Below are positions 1 to 6,330 of a stretch of 10,901 nucleotides of DNA, piece after piece. Origin of the DNA: Desulfobacteraceae bacterium (GTDB lineage Bacteria; Desulfobacterota; DSM-4660; Desulfatiglandales; Desulfatiglandaceae); assembly GCA_030612945.1 (NCBI GenBank), contig JAUWMY010000050.1:1-10901 (forward strand). The letters are read 5' to 3'. The stretch's first letter is position 1, and every line of letters begins with the position of its first letter. The notes below the pieces were generated by a model. That model was not told where the DNA came from and did not search any database. It saw only the letters and a list, made by a program, of their open reading frames with translations. Position numbers and translations under genes: made by a program.

Positions 1-362
1 TTTTTTTCGTGCGCCACACGCATCCAGAAATATACGTTTGAAGGAAATTGATCCTGTAGAACAAGAATAACCTGGTCCCGTGCGACCGGCAGATTTCTGG
101 CAGCGAGGGCAATGCCGTAAGATACAGCGGGTACGAGGGCCACGTCGTCGGGTTTACAGCTGACCAGCAGCGCAAACAGTTCTCGCGCGGTTTCAGCTGT
201 GGAAAAAAAATCACCGGACGTAATAGTCCAGGGATTTGCTTTAGCCTGTATTGCGGTCCGGCCGGCCTGTTGGGCAGCCTTGAGCAACGGCGAGGTAAAA
301 GCACAATTCAGATAAGCGACATTTTCAGGAAGATCGAACATATCACGCTGGCAAGGGATCAT
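1..362 (-). CDS. Class V aminotransferase-fold PLP enzyme, N-terminal part (cut by left edge)
   Basis: Reading leftward from ATG at 362-360, an open frame of 120 codons runs off the window. It begins MIPCQRDMFDLPENVAYLN and continues with a segment ending DDVALVPAVSYGIALAARN. This is the pattern of class V aminotransferase / cysteine-desulfurase-like enzymes, where an acidic, Leu-rich start and a YLN motif precede the first helices and a later Ser/Tyr-Gly stretch helps hold the PLP phosphate. The PLP-binding lysine would lie outside the window, so the reaction (desulfurase, epimerase, lyase or transaminase) cannot be named. A strong ribosome site (AAGGAGG, overlapping the stop of the upstream gene) sits 6 nt before the ATG. 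The gap to the dehalogenase-like gene is 10 nt, so the two are almost certainly one transcript. The family call is from sequence recognition only. Confidence 0.78.
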   Translation of the reverse strand, partial: MIPCQRDMFDLPENVAYLNCAFTSPLLKAAQQAGRTAIQAKANPWTITSGDFFSTAETARELFALLVSCKPDDVALVPAVSYGIALAARNLPVARDQVILVLQDQFPSNVYFWMRVAHEK

Positions 363-372
363 GAGTGCCTCC

Positions 373-1536
373 TTAATTTTTCCTGTACCGGTTTAATTCG
401 TTCCAAAAGACCGATGCCGGGTAGGTGCTATGATAGCCCAATATCGAATCCAGTTGAACAAGTACTTTATTTACTAGCGGCCATTTAAATCTAATCATAA
501 ATCGCGATAAATCATGGATCTTGCTTAAAGGTTTGTTAAAGGGACAAACCCGAATGCACTGACTGCAATCGGTTCGAATGGATGCCCAATAGTTAAAACA
601 CCGCTCATGGTCATTATACCATTTCAGCGGACCGGATTGATTACTAATGTTTTTACCACTCTCGGTCGGTGGACCATAAGGAATGGATTGTGACGGACAC
701 TTTTCCGCACACACCTCACAGGTTCTGCAGAATTCGCTAACCCCAAAGGGCTGGTATTTATCAGTCTTTACGGGCATATCAGTTAAAACTTTACATAACC
801 TGATGCGTGGTCCGAATTTTTTTGTCACCAACAATCCCATCCTGCTTTGTTCCCCCAAGCCGGCTGCCATCGCCATGGGTATGCTCAAAGCAGTATCATT
901 GCCGGCTGGCAAGGCTGTATAACCTAATCCTCAGATAAAGATTGCCAATTGATTGGCCAGATGCGCCATTAAAGAATAACCAAGGCCAACGGCCACACCT
1001 CTTAAAACCAAGCTCTTTGATTTGATCTGGTGATAATTCATTTCTACTGCCATGACAACAGCCTTATCTACCCCTTCAGGTGGATTGATCACTTTATGTT
1101 TACCGGTTTTACGATTGTACTCATGAGAATAAACCCAGGCAGGGTGTATTCGACAAATCCCAACGAGGTTCGCTCCGAATTGAAGTGCTGCCGATTTAAC
1201 CAAACAAGACAGTTTATCTGCCGCAGCCTCAAAGCGTCCCCCTACGGCAACATAGTCTTCGGCCCGTCCGCTGGGACCCTTCCAGGAGTACAGTCCCATA
1301 TTCCCAAGCCCCATTCCGGAAGTAAAATTCATGTCCAGACTCCATGAAGCGTTTAAAGCTGAGAATTCGGGCTGACCCCACCCAGGACGGTTATTTAACA
1401 CAACTCCTTTGTAGAATCTCCTGCCGCTGTCGAGAAAACGATCATCCCAGCAAGACCGTTTGAACATTTCGTTTTTCTGGTCAAAGGGTTCAGTTGCAAC
1501 CGGAAATCCCGGATCGAAAGAGGAAAAATAAGACAT
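373..1536 (-). pseudogene. Reductive-dehalogenase-like iron-sulfur/corrinoid protein, interrupted by one in-frame TGA
   Basis: Two consecutive reading segments in the same frame (1536-934 and 930-373) are separated only by a TGA at 933-931, codon 202. Joined, they give a 387-position protein with the layout of RdhA-type reductive dehalogenases. An FDQKNEMFKR start and a WGQPE segment are followed by a B12-domain-like GFGANL/VMAVEMNY region (here QFGANLVGICR), then GNDTALSIPMAMAAGLGE and GPRIRLCKV. Two 4Fe-4S motifs follow: Cys 270, 273, 276, 280 (CxxCxxCxxxCP) and Cys 313, 324, 327, 331. Start ATG at 1536 is chosen because GAGGTG lies just upstream. Only about 20 residues precede the conserved start and no Tat signal helix is seen, so a cytoplasmic form is inferred. 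The family normally has Arg (FIRGLGY) at the stop position, so CGA to TGA is the simplest cause. Recoding as selenocysteine is a weaker alternative. Substrate unknown. Confidence 0.82.
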
Positions 1537-1548
1537 GACACACCTCAA

Positions 1549-1745
1549 AAAAAATCAATAGAGGGGAACGTTCGTGCAGAACGTGCATAACCCAGTGACA
1601 ATACGAATATGAAAAAGTAGAACACCTTTTGATTGTCGATTTTCGATTGATTATTGATGATTGGTCGTTCGATCTAATTGAGGACAAAGATCATGGGGCA
1701 TGGAGCTTAGAGTGTAAGGCAGAGTGCATTGCAAATATATAAGAA
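1549..1745. other. Intergenic spacer with GATTG-type microrepeats
   Basis: No coding frame is supported here. Bases about 1629-1663 carry an irregular run of ATTG/CGATT units (GATTG, CGATTTT, CGATTG, ATTATTGATGATTGG). This resembles, in reverse complement, the CAATATTCAAT run at 6430-6455. The stretch 1692-1730 holds GGGGCATGGAGC-like purine-rich sequence with no recognised function. I could not pick a convincing promoter for the dehalogenase-like gene in it. Confidence 0.4.
1568..1591 (+). repeat. 24-nt dispersed repeat, copy 1 (left of toxin-antitoxin pair)
   Basis: The 24 bases centred on TTCGTGCAGAACGT match a second copy at 2560-2583 at 19 of 24 positions in the same orientation. It contains a short dyad, CGTTC-GTGCA-GAACG. 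The two copies bracket the toxin-antitoxin genes. It lies in the 5' region of the dehalogenase-like gene, about 30 nt upstream of its start codon, so it would be transcribed in that leader if the promoter is further upstream. Confidence 0.5.
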
Positions 1746-2234
1746 TCAAGCTTCTCCAGAAAGCTCCAAAATTGCCGTAATCAAGTCCGGTTTCAAACGA
1801 AAGTCAAGGTCAAGGAGTTTTTCGATGACTGGTTTCAATGCAGTCACAAAGCCTTGTTGTTTGGCTCGAAGCAAGACACCTGCAGTTCCTGTTAGCCGGA
1901 ACCCTTGCATTTCCGCAATACGCCTGGCCAATTTGTCATCCAGAATCACAAGAGACGAAGGATGATTCATTGCAAGAGCCAATACCTCTGATTCACCGGG
2001 ACCCAAATCAGCAATTAGTTGTAAATACTTTGGCATGCTAACGCTTCTTATTTCAACCCATGTATAATTTTCCAACTGAGGAACATCTTCGCCCTGAGTC
2101 TGTCCTTGTTTTAACTCCATTTCCACGGCTGCAGGAACGGTAATATGACCGTAAAGTTCGTTCAATAATTCCAGGAGTCCCAGTTGATGAAGATAAAATA
2201 ACGGAGAAGTATTTACGATTGTAATTTCAGGCAT
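1746..2234 (-). CDS. DUF3368-type PIN-domain toxin (putative ribonuclease)
   Basis: A 162-residue protein of the DUF3368 branch of PIN-domain nucleases, the usual partner of UPF0175 antitoxins. Seen in order: an IVNTSPLFYLHQLGLLELL start (residues 6-24), ITVPAAVEMEL with acidic Glu38 and Glu40, LGPGESEVLALAM with Glu81 and Glu83, and VILDDKLAR with Asp99 and Asp100, followed by the FRLTGTAGVLLRAK block. These acidic residues are the expected metal-binding cluster of a PIN fold. The first acidic position of classical VapC proteins is Asn8 here, which to my knowledge also occurs in other DUF3368 members, so it need not mean loss of activity. The start ATG overlaps the antitoxin's end by 8 nt, so translation is probably coupled. 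RNA cleavage and target are inferred from the family; nothing in the sequence shows the target. Confidence 0.85.
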   Translation of the reverse strand: MPEITIVNTSPLFYLHQLGLLELLNELYGHITVPAAVEMELKQGQTQGEDVPQLENYTWVEIRSVSMPKYLQLIADLGPGESEVLALAMNHPSSLVILDDKLARRIAEMQGFRLTGTAGVLLRAKQQGFVTALKPVIEKLLDLDFRLKPDLITAILELSGEA

Positions 2235-2478
2235 TTTTTTGATCTCTTTCTAACTCCTCCTTTGTCAAATCAAAGATGGGAGTTCCATATTCACCCAAAG
2301 ACCGCAAAAAGCTGATTTTTGATATTCCTGCAAATTCTGCTGCCCTCCCTGAAGAAAGCTTCCCCATCTCGTAAAGTTTAACCGCCAATACCTTTGTGGC
2401 CTCTTTAGCAAACTTTTCCGGAGTCTCCTTCAAAGAAATCAGCACTGAATCCGGACATCGTATTGAAATGGTTTGCAT
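2227..2478 (-). CDS. UPF0175 family antitoxin
   Basis: An 83-residue protein with the UPF0175 pattern: MQTISIRCPDSVLISLKETP at the N terminus, AVKLYEMGKLSSGRAAEFAGISKISFLRSLGEYGTPIFD in two parts in the middle, and an acidic LTKEELERD end. The centre (SSGRAAEFAGISKISFL, residues about 42-58) looks like a small helix-turn-helix, fitting a DNA-binding autoregulator that also neutralises the toxin. It has a good ribosome site (GGAGG, 8 nt before the ATG), a promoter at 2513-2541, and a palindrome overlapping that promoter. It comes first and overlaps the toxin by 8 nt, the standard antitoxin-then-toxin order. Family assignment is firm; binding of toxin and operator is by family analogy. Confidence 0.87.
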   Translation of the reverse strand: MQTISIRCPDSVLISLKETPEKFAKEATKVLAVKLYEMGKLSSGRAAEFAGISKISFLRSLGEYGTPIFDLTKEELERDQKNA

Positions 2479-2512
2479 ACTCTTTTTTCCTCCGTATTTT
2501 TTTATTCTCTAA

Positions 2513-2541
2513 ATATTACCTGTAATTCAGCTTCATGTCAA
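2513..2541 (-). promoter_or_regulatory. Sigma-70-like promoter of the toxin-antitoxin pair
   Basis: On the minus strand, TTGACA (2541-2536), a 17-nt spacer, then TAATAT (2518-2513). The -35 is a perfect match and the -10 matches the consensus at four of six positions. The predicted RNA start is near 2506, about 28 nt before the antitoxin ATG at 2478. Confidence 0.7.
2515..2526. promoter_or_regulatory. Candidate autoregulatory operator (ATTAC-CT-GTAAT)
   Basis: A perfect 5+2+5 palindrome, ATTACCTGTAAT, overlaps the -10 element and the adjoining spacer of the toxin-antitoxin promoter. A repressor bound there would block RNA polymerase, as expected for antitoxin autoregulation. The identity of the binding protein is inferred. 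Confidence 0.4.
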
Positions 2542-2549
2542 TCCTGGAC

Positions 2550-2593
2550 TTTTCGGGGGACATTCGTGCAAAACGTACGCAACTCCCCGAAAA
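2550..2593. repeat. Hairpin-framed copy 2 of the 24-nt repeat
   Basis: A perfect 9-bp inverted repeat, TTTTCGGGG (2550-2558) and CCCCGAAAA (2585-2593), encloses the second copy of the 24-nt repeat (2560-2583; 19 of 24 identical to 1568-1591). It sits immediately upstream of the toxin-antitoxin promoter. It could act as a transcription barrier, a repeat-element end, or an attachment-like site; the sequence alone does not decide. Confidence 0.5.
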
Positions 2594-3058
2594 ATGGACG
2601 AGATTAAGTTTGCAATGTTCAATAAAATCTACCATACGTTTTTGTCAAATCCGGTCAAAATAAATAAACCGGAATTGAGGAATTACGAATTGAGGAATTG
2701 AAAACGACGTTCTTGATCTAAACCCTCAATCTCTACCCCGTTAAATCCGTTCTTACATTTTTTTAACCGGGGCCTGAATTGCTGAATTCATAACTTTTTG
2801 GCCAACAAGGCTCTTCCGGGGGCAAAAAATTGTGACCATTTTGCGCGCAATTCCATTTATTAGGATTAAAACTTAGAGAAAATTATCTGAAATTAGCTAT
2901 TTCGTCAAGAAAAACACAACGCTTATGACACCTATCTCCTTATACTGTGACAAAAATAGGTGTTTTGAGACGGTAGCAAGACCGGTCAAAACTTAAGCAA
3001 TTATTGCTCTGGCACTTGTTGAAAGCTGAAAAGCTTCAGGCGGGAAAGTCACTCTAAC
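2594..3058. other. Gene-free spacer with several inverted repeats
   Basis: No frame in this stretch looks like a protein. It contains tandem GAATTGAGGAATT units (listed separately), an imperfect inverted repeat CCCCGTTAAA (2736-2745) with TTTAACCGGGG (2762-2772), a perfect 8-bp inverted repeat ACACCTAT (2928-2935) with ATAGGTGT (2956-2963), and a small dyad AGCAATTATTGCT near 3000. A TGGCAC at 3011-3016 is not followed by a -12 GC, so it is not called a sigma-54 promoter. Confidence 0.4.
2667..2700. repeat. Tandem GAATTGAGGAATT units
   Basis: GAATTGAGGAATT occurs exactly at 2672-2684 and again at 2687-2699, directly after an ATAAACCGG tail that matches the end of the repeat found at 3522 and 9641. 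Related units occur at 9666-9702 and, in reverse orientation, at 9940-10007. They look like one family of intergenic repeats. Confidence 0.55.
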
Positions 3059-3087
3059 TGTCATTCCCGCAAAAGCGAGAATCCAGG
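3059..3087. repeat. Dispersed palindromic repeat (TCATTCCCGC...GCGAGAATCC type)
   Basis: TGTCATTCCCGC-AAAA-GCGAGAATCCAGG carries an 8-bp stem, ATTCCCGC (3063-3070) with GCGAGAAT (3075-3082), with one mismatched pair. This resembles the widespread ATTCCCGC/GCGGGAAT intergenic repeat seen in many proteobacterial genomes. It lies just past the stop of the YidD-like gene (minus strand) and could fold in the 3' end of its mRNA. No U-run follows, so I do not call it a terminator. Confidence 0.6.
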
Positions 3088-3101
3088 TGTTTTACCCTAA
3101 T

Positions 3102-3497
3102 CTATTGAGAAATTACCTTCTTGTCCATATTGTCGTACCACCAGAAATCGTTGTTTCCCACTGGATCAACACATTTCCATTTTCCATTCACTATGGCTGT
3201 TGGGGACAGTTTCAATTCGTCGCGACCACACCTCATAAGCCGATCATGGGTCATTATCCAGCCTACAAATAGACCATGCTTTTCAAAACATTGAATGCTG
3301 TATTCGGAACAGGATGGATACATGGGACATTCCGCTTTCTTGACCGCCGACAGGTGGTTTAGGGGCCCCTGATAAAACTCCACTACAGAGCGCATCGGAT
3401 TAAATGAACTGTTGGATTCCTCGCCCGTCGTCTGGGGGTGGGCACAGGAAAAGAGAAAACCAAGGATTAACAAACATAATAACAATAGTTGCTTCAT
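3102..3497 (-). CDS. yidD: YidD-family protein (membrane insertion efficiency factor) with lipoprotein signal
   Basis: A 131-residue protein. The first 18 residues form a Leu-rich lipoprotein signal ending LFSC, so Cys18 is the likely lipidated residue. The -2 Phe is not typical of a lipobox. The rest is a YidD (DUF37) domain: VVEFYQGPLNHLSA, then CPMYPSCSEYSIQCFEKHGL (about residues 57-76) and a DRLMRCGRDE block, matching the family's conserved YPSCSEY and basic RC segments. YidD proteins assist YidC in inserting inner-membrane proteins and are usually near 70-90 residues, without a signal, and next to rnpA and yidC. This copy is longer, apparently exported and alone. The ATG at 3497 is supported by the signal peptide; no clear Shine-Dalgarno precedes it. 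Function in the envelope is inferred and could differ from canonical YidD. Confidence 0.8.
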   Translation of the reverse strand: MKQLLLLCLLILGFLFSCAHPQTTGEESNSSFNPMRSVVEFYQGPLNHLSAVKKAECPMYPSCSEYSIQCFEKHGLFVGWIMTHDRLMRCGRDELKLSPTAIVNGKWKCVDPVGNNDFWWYDNMDKKVISQ

Positions 3498-3521
3498 AGG
3501 TTGCTACCACAAATTTCAAAC

Positions 3522-3546
3522 AATCCTAACCCGGATAAACCGGAAA
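3522..3546 (+). repeat. CCTAACCCGG dispersed repeat, copy 1
   Basis: The stretch containing CCTAACCCGGATAAACCGG matches 9641-9664 at 23 of 24 aligned positions and, in reverse complement, 6455-6475 at 19 of 21. All copies share two CCGG tetramers 5 nt apart. This copy lies 25 nt upstream of the YidD-like start codon. Confidence 0.65.
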
Positions 3547-3559
3547 AGTGCCTATTTAT

Positions 3560-3628
3560 CCCGCTTGCAGCGGGGAAGTGAACTAAAGTTCGAAGTGACT
3601 AAAGTTAAGGAGTCGCTTCGCTCCGTCT
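3560..3628. repeat. Hairpins and short direct repeat, including TCGCTTCGCTC element
   Basis: From left to right: hairpin CCCGC-TTGCA-GCGGG (3560-3574); an imperfect direct repeat AAGTGAACTAAAGTT / AAGTGACTAAAGTT (about 3576-3606); and hairpin GGAG...CTCC (3609-3624) around TCGCTTCGCTC. The 16 nt TCGCTTCGCTCCGTCT (3613-3628) recur inverted at 6402-6417 with one mismatch. The rest of the spacer 3629-3766 shows nothing else I can name, apart from CTCAATC-type microrepeats near 3667-3692. Confidence 0.5.
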
Positions 3629-3766
3629 ATTCATATAAAAGCAGACAGAATTTCACAGATAAGAAACTCAATCTCCAAATCCCTCAATCTATTAATGCTT
3701 AAGAAGGATACGCCGAAACCAAACAGGTTCTAAAAAGTTGAATCGCCGTTCATTCTTCCATGTGGC

Positions 3767-3821
3767 TGGTATAAAAAAAATACCATTAAAAACCCTTTAT
3801 TTTCCCGCCCTGATAGGCGGG
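3767..3821 (-). terminator. Possible terminator region of the metal-uptake operon
   Basis: Read on the minus strand, the end of the permease gene folds as CCCGCC-TATCAG-GGCGGG (3821-3804), overlapping its last codons. It is followed after the stop by a short T-run (GGGTTTTTAATGG) and then an eight-T run inside a second hairpin, TGGTAT...ATACCA (3785-3767). The spacing between stem and T-run is longer than in a textbook intrinsic terminator, so this is tentative. Confidence 0.35.
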
Positions 3822-4651
3822 ATAGAATTCCCGAGACGTCTCCTTCGTTTTGGCCACAGACGTTCCAGCAGAATGGAAATAAAAAAGCACGTTGCTGCTA
3901 CCATAATAATCGACGCCCCTGAGGTCAAATTGAAAGTGTAGGAGAACCAGAGACCCACCGTAGTGAAAAAGACATTCAGCATGACTGAGTAAAACATCAT
4001 TTCTAATAGTGAGCCGGAAAACTTCTCAGAAATATAGGGCGGAATTGTCAGCAGGGCAATGACTAGGATCAATCCAACCACTTGAATAACCATCACCACG
4101 GAGAGGGCTATCATGGCCATGAGAAGGAAATACAGAATTTTTGTTGGCACGCCTCTTACCTGGGCAAACTCCTCGTCATAAGAAAGGGACACGAGATCGT
4201 GATAAAAATAACTGACAGTAAGGACAACAAGCCCATCTATTATCAGCATCAACCAGAGATCAGACGTTGGAACGGTCAGAATACTGCCAAATAGATAGCT
4301 CATCAAATCCACGTTATAGCCCGGTGTCAGATCGAGCAAGATCACGCCCAGGGCCATTCCCACTGCCCATAACACACCAATAATTGTGTCTGCCCTTTGC
4401 CTTGTTTTCAAACTGACTGCTGCCATGATAGCAGCAACCAAAAGGGAAAAACCCAAAATTCCCATTAGATAGGAAAAGCCAAAAAAGAAAGCCAGGCCGA
4501 TTCCCCCATAAGCTGCATGTGCAATGCCACCTGAAATAAATACTATCCTGTTTACAACAACAAATGTTCCAATCACACCGCACATAATGCTTGCGAGTAG
4601 GCCGGCCAAGAGAGCATTTCTCATAAACTCAAACTGAAGCGCTTCCAGCAT
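3797..4651 (-). CDS. znuB: Metal ABC transporter permease (ZnuB/MntB type)
   Basis: A hydrophobic 284-residue protein of the ABC-3 family that forms the inner-membrane channel for zinc or manganese uptake. The family hallmark is GGIAHAAYGGIGLAFFFG (about residues 42-59), preceded by VIGTFVVVNRIVFIS. Seven to nine membrane segments are visible, including VILLDLTPGYNVDLMSYLFG and the late LLTIPPYISEKFS loop region that contacts the ATPase. ATG at 4651 is chosen over an upstream frame start at 4702 because AGGAG sits 7 nt before it and it begins 1 nt after the ATPase stop; the upstream start would overlap the ATPase gene. The C terminus is short and basic (ERLWPKRRRR). It is last in the operon. 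The metal cannot be told from the permease alone. Confidence 0.9.
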   Translation of the reverse strand: MLEALQFEFMRNALLAGLLASIMCGVIGTFVVVNRIVFISGGIAHAAYGGIGLAFFFGFSYLMGILGFSLLVAAIMAAVSLKTRQRADTIIGVLWAVGMALGVILLDLTPGYNVDLMSYLFGSILTVPTSDLWLMLIIDGLVVLTVSYFYHDLVSLSYDEEFAQVRGVPTKILYFLLMAMIALSVVMVIQVVGLILVIALLTIPPYISEKFSGSLLEMMFYSVMLNVFFTTVGLWFSYTFNLTSGASIIMVAATCFFISILLERLWPKRRRRLGNSIPPIRAGK

Positions 4652-4652
4652 C

Positions 4653-5417
4653 TTACTCTCCTGAATGCTTTGGTAAAACCCTATGGGGTACGCCGTGGGC
4701 AATCAACTCAACCGGGCAGTGATAGGCCATTTCAAGCATGTCTTTTGTGATTTCCGGGGCGTCATGGAAAAATACCTGTTGGCTCACGCAGGCAACAGAT
4801 TTGATATAGCTCGAAAGAACCATGAGATCATGGCTGACCACAATAACGGTTACGTTCTCGTTCAATTCCTTCAGCAAGGCATAGAAATCGGTTTGGCCCT
4901 TCTGGTCCACGCTGGCAGTAGGTTCATCCAAAAAGAGTATCTTCGGCTCACCTACAAGTGCCCTTGCCATAAAGACCCTTTGGCGCTGTCCCCCGGAAAG
5001 TTCTCCTATACGGCGTTTACGGTATTCCCACATTTCCACTCGCTCAAGGGCTTGACGGGCTGCAATTTTGTCTGGTCCGGAGAAGCGCCGCCAGCCTCCA
5101 CCGCCACGCATTCTGCCCATAAGCACAACATCCCGAACTGATATGGGAAAGCCCTTGTTAATACCTATCTCCTGGGGTACATACCCGATGCTTCCGGCTG
5201 CTTCCCGGGGCGAATGACCAAAAACGCGGACTGTTCCCCGATCAGGCTCCAAAAGGCCGAGCATCAGCTTAAGCAGAGTGGTCTTGCCTCCTCCATTAGG
5301 GCCAATGACGGCAAGAAAATCCCTTGGATGAATCGTGAGGTTGACGTCCTCCAGGACTGGATTTCCATTAAAGGAAAACCATAGACCATGAACTTCTATG
5401 ACCGGGGAACTCACCAA
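4653..5417 (-). CDS. znuC: Metal ABC transporter ATP-binding protein (ZnuC type)
   Basis: A 254-residue ABC ATPase with all expected motifs: Walker A GPNGGGKTT (residues 39-47), Q-loop YVPQE (79-83), signature LSGGQRQ (140-146), Walker B ILFLDEP (160-166), D-loop SVD and switch-loop His196 in VVSHD. It would power uptake through the adjacent permease. The start is not ATG. TTG at 5417 is preferred because GAGG, which overlaps the stop of the binding-protein gene, is 8 nt upstream; the next codon GTG (5414) is the alternative, 3 nt further on. The gap to the binding-protein gene is 5 nt and to the permease 1 nt, so the three are co-translated. The glycine-rich MRGGGGWRRFSG segment (103-114) before the signature is typical of the ZnuC/MntB branch. 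Metal specificity follows the binding protein. Confidence 0.92.
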   Translation of the reverse strand: MVSSPVIEVHGLWFSFNGNPVLEDVNLTIHPRDFLAVIGPNGGGKTTLLKLMLGLLEPDRGTVRVFGHSPREAAGSIGYVPQEIGINKGFPISVRDVVLMGRMRGGGGWRRFSGPDKIAARQALERVEMWEYRKRRIGELSGGQRQRVFMARALVGEPKILFLDEPTASVDQKGQTDFYALLKELNENVTVIVVSHDLMVLSSYIKSVACVSQQVFFHDAPEITKDMLEMAYHCPVELIAHGVPHRVLPKHSGE

Positions 5418-5422
5418 TGGTA

Positions 5423-6286
5423 TTACCTCAAAGCAGCCTTAAACCTGGCCGCCACTTCTTTCAGATTCCTGACCCAGTCCAGGGCAAGTGGATTCGCGAA
5501 AACAACCTGCCCACCAATCTCCCTGGCAATGATTCCGGCACTTTTTGAAGAGAATTCGGGCTGGACGAAAACCACATCAATGCCGTATTCTTTGGCCTTC
5601 CCTATCAGGCGTTGCAGGTCCGCGGGCTTGGGATCCTTCCCTTCGCTCTCAATGGGAACCATCTCCAGGTCATAGGCGCGAGCAAAGTAACCCCAGGCAG
5701 GATGGAAGACCATAAACCTGGCCCTCTCCTTCCCCAAGAATATCCCCCGGAGTTCGGCGTCAAGATCAACGAGCTCCATGATGAACTTCTTGTAGTTTGC
5801 TTCGTAAACGGAACTATTGGCCGGATCGACTTTAAGCAGCCCTCTCAGGATATTCCGAGCCTGGACCATGACCAGTGGAGGAGAAAGCCATACGTGCGGG
5901 TCCTTAATTCCATGAGGCTTGTTCGCCTTCATGGGGGTTTTTTCGATACCTTCTTCAGTGTGGACAAGAAGCATCTTGATGTTAGGAGCACAAATCTTTT
6001 CGAGCCACACCTTTTCAAAGGGAACCCCGATAGCATAATAGAGCCTGGCCCTGGAAAGGGCAACCATCTGTTTAGGCCTTGGCTCAAAGGTGGCCGGACT
6101 GTTTCCGGGAAGCACCATCACCGATACATCTACCAGATCGCCACCTATCTTCTCCACAAAGTATTTTTGCGGAACAATACTGACAAAGGTTTTGATCTTC
6201 CCAGCCTGCGCCCCTGTGGCGAACGCAATGCTCAATACAAACATTACTGCAACAATCGACATCATTTTGATACAGCAATTTTTCAT
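5423..6286 (-). CDS. znuA: Metal ABC transporter substrate-binding protein (ZnuA/TroA type)
   Basis: A 287-residue exported protein. A signal peptide (residues 1-28, ending GAQA) is followed by the TroA-fold start TFVSIVPQKYFVEKIGGD. Canonical ZnuA proteins bind zinc through three His and one acidic residue. Here the second and third sites are present as His131 (DPHVWLSP) and His195 (FHPAWGYF). The first (usually PHxYEP) reads SPATFEP, so Ala65 replaces His, and the usual late Asp before PL is Asn in FANPLALDW. The His/Asp-rich loop of classical ZnuA is reduced to KPHGIKDPH. Metal identity is therefore uncertain. The start ATG has GGAG 7 nt upstream. It is first in the operon, with the ATPase 5 nt downstream. 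A dyad at 6331-6348 may regulate it. Confidence 0.9.
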   Translation of the reverse strand: MKNCCIKMMSIVAVMFVLSIAFATGAQAGKIKTFVSIVPQKYFVEKIGGDLVDVSVMVLPGNSPATFEPRPKQMVALSRARLYYAIGVPFEKVWLEKICAPNIKMLLVHTEEGIEKTPMKANKPHGIKDPHVWLSPPLVMVQARNILRGLLKVDPANSSVYEANYKKFIMELVDLDAELRGIFLGKERARFMVFHPAWGYFARAYDLEMVPIESEGKDPKPADLQRLIGKAKEYGIDVVFVQPEFSSKSAGIIAREIGGQVVFANPLALDWVRNLKEVAARFKAALR

Positions 6287-6330
6287 ACAACAGCTCCAAA
6301 ACGGGTTTAGTACCTATTTATTGAAATCAC

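Noticed and set aside
931..1548. The dehalogenase-like gene as two separate proteins
   Set aside because: The second half would have to start at TTG in mid-domain without a ribosome site, and the two parts join in one frame across a single TGA.
2667..2700. CRISPR-like array from GAATTGAGGAATT units
   Set aside because: Units are 13 nt and almost directly adjacent, with no spacers and no cas genes nearby.
3011..3027. Sigma-54 promoter at TGGCACTTGTTGAAAG
   Set aside because: No GC at the -12 position and no gene follows on that strand.
4652..4702. Longer permease start at 4702
   Set aside because: It would overlap the ATPase gene by 50 nt and adds residues unlike the family; the ATG at 4651 has a good ribosome site.
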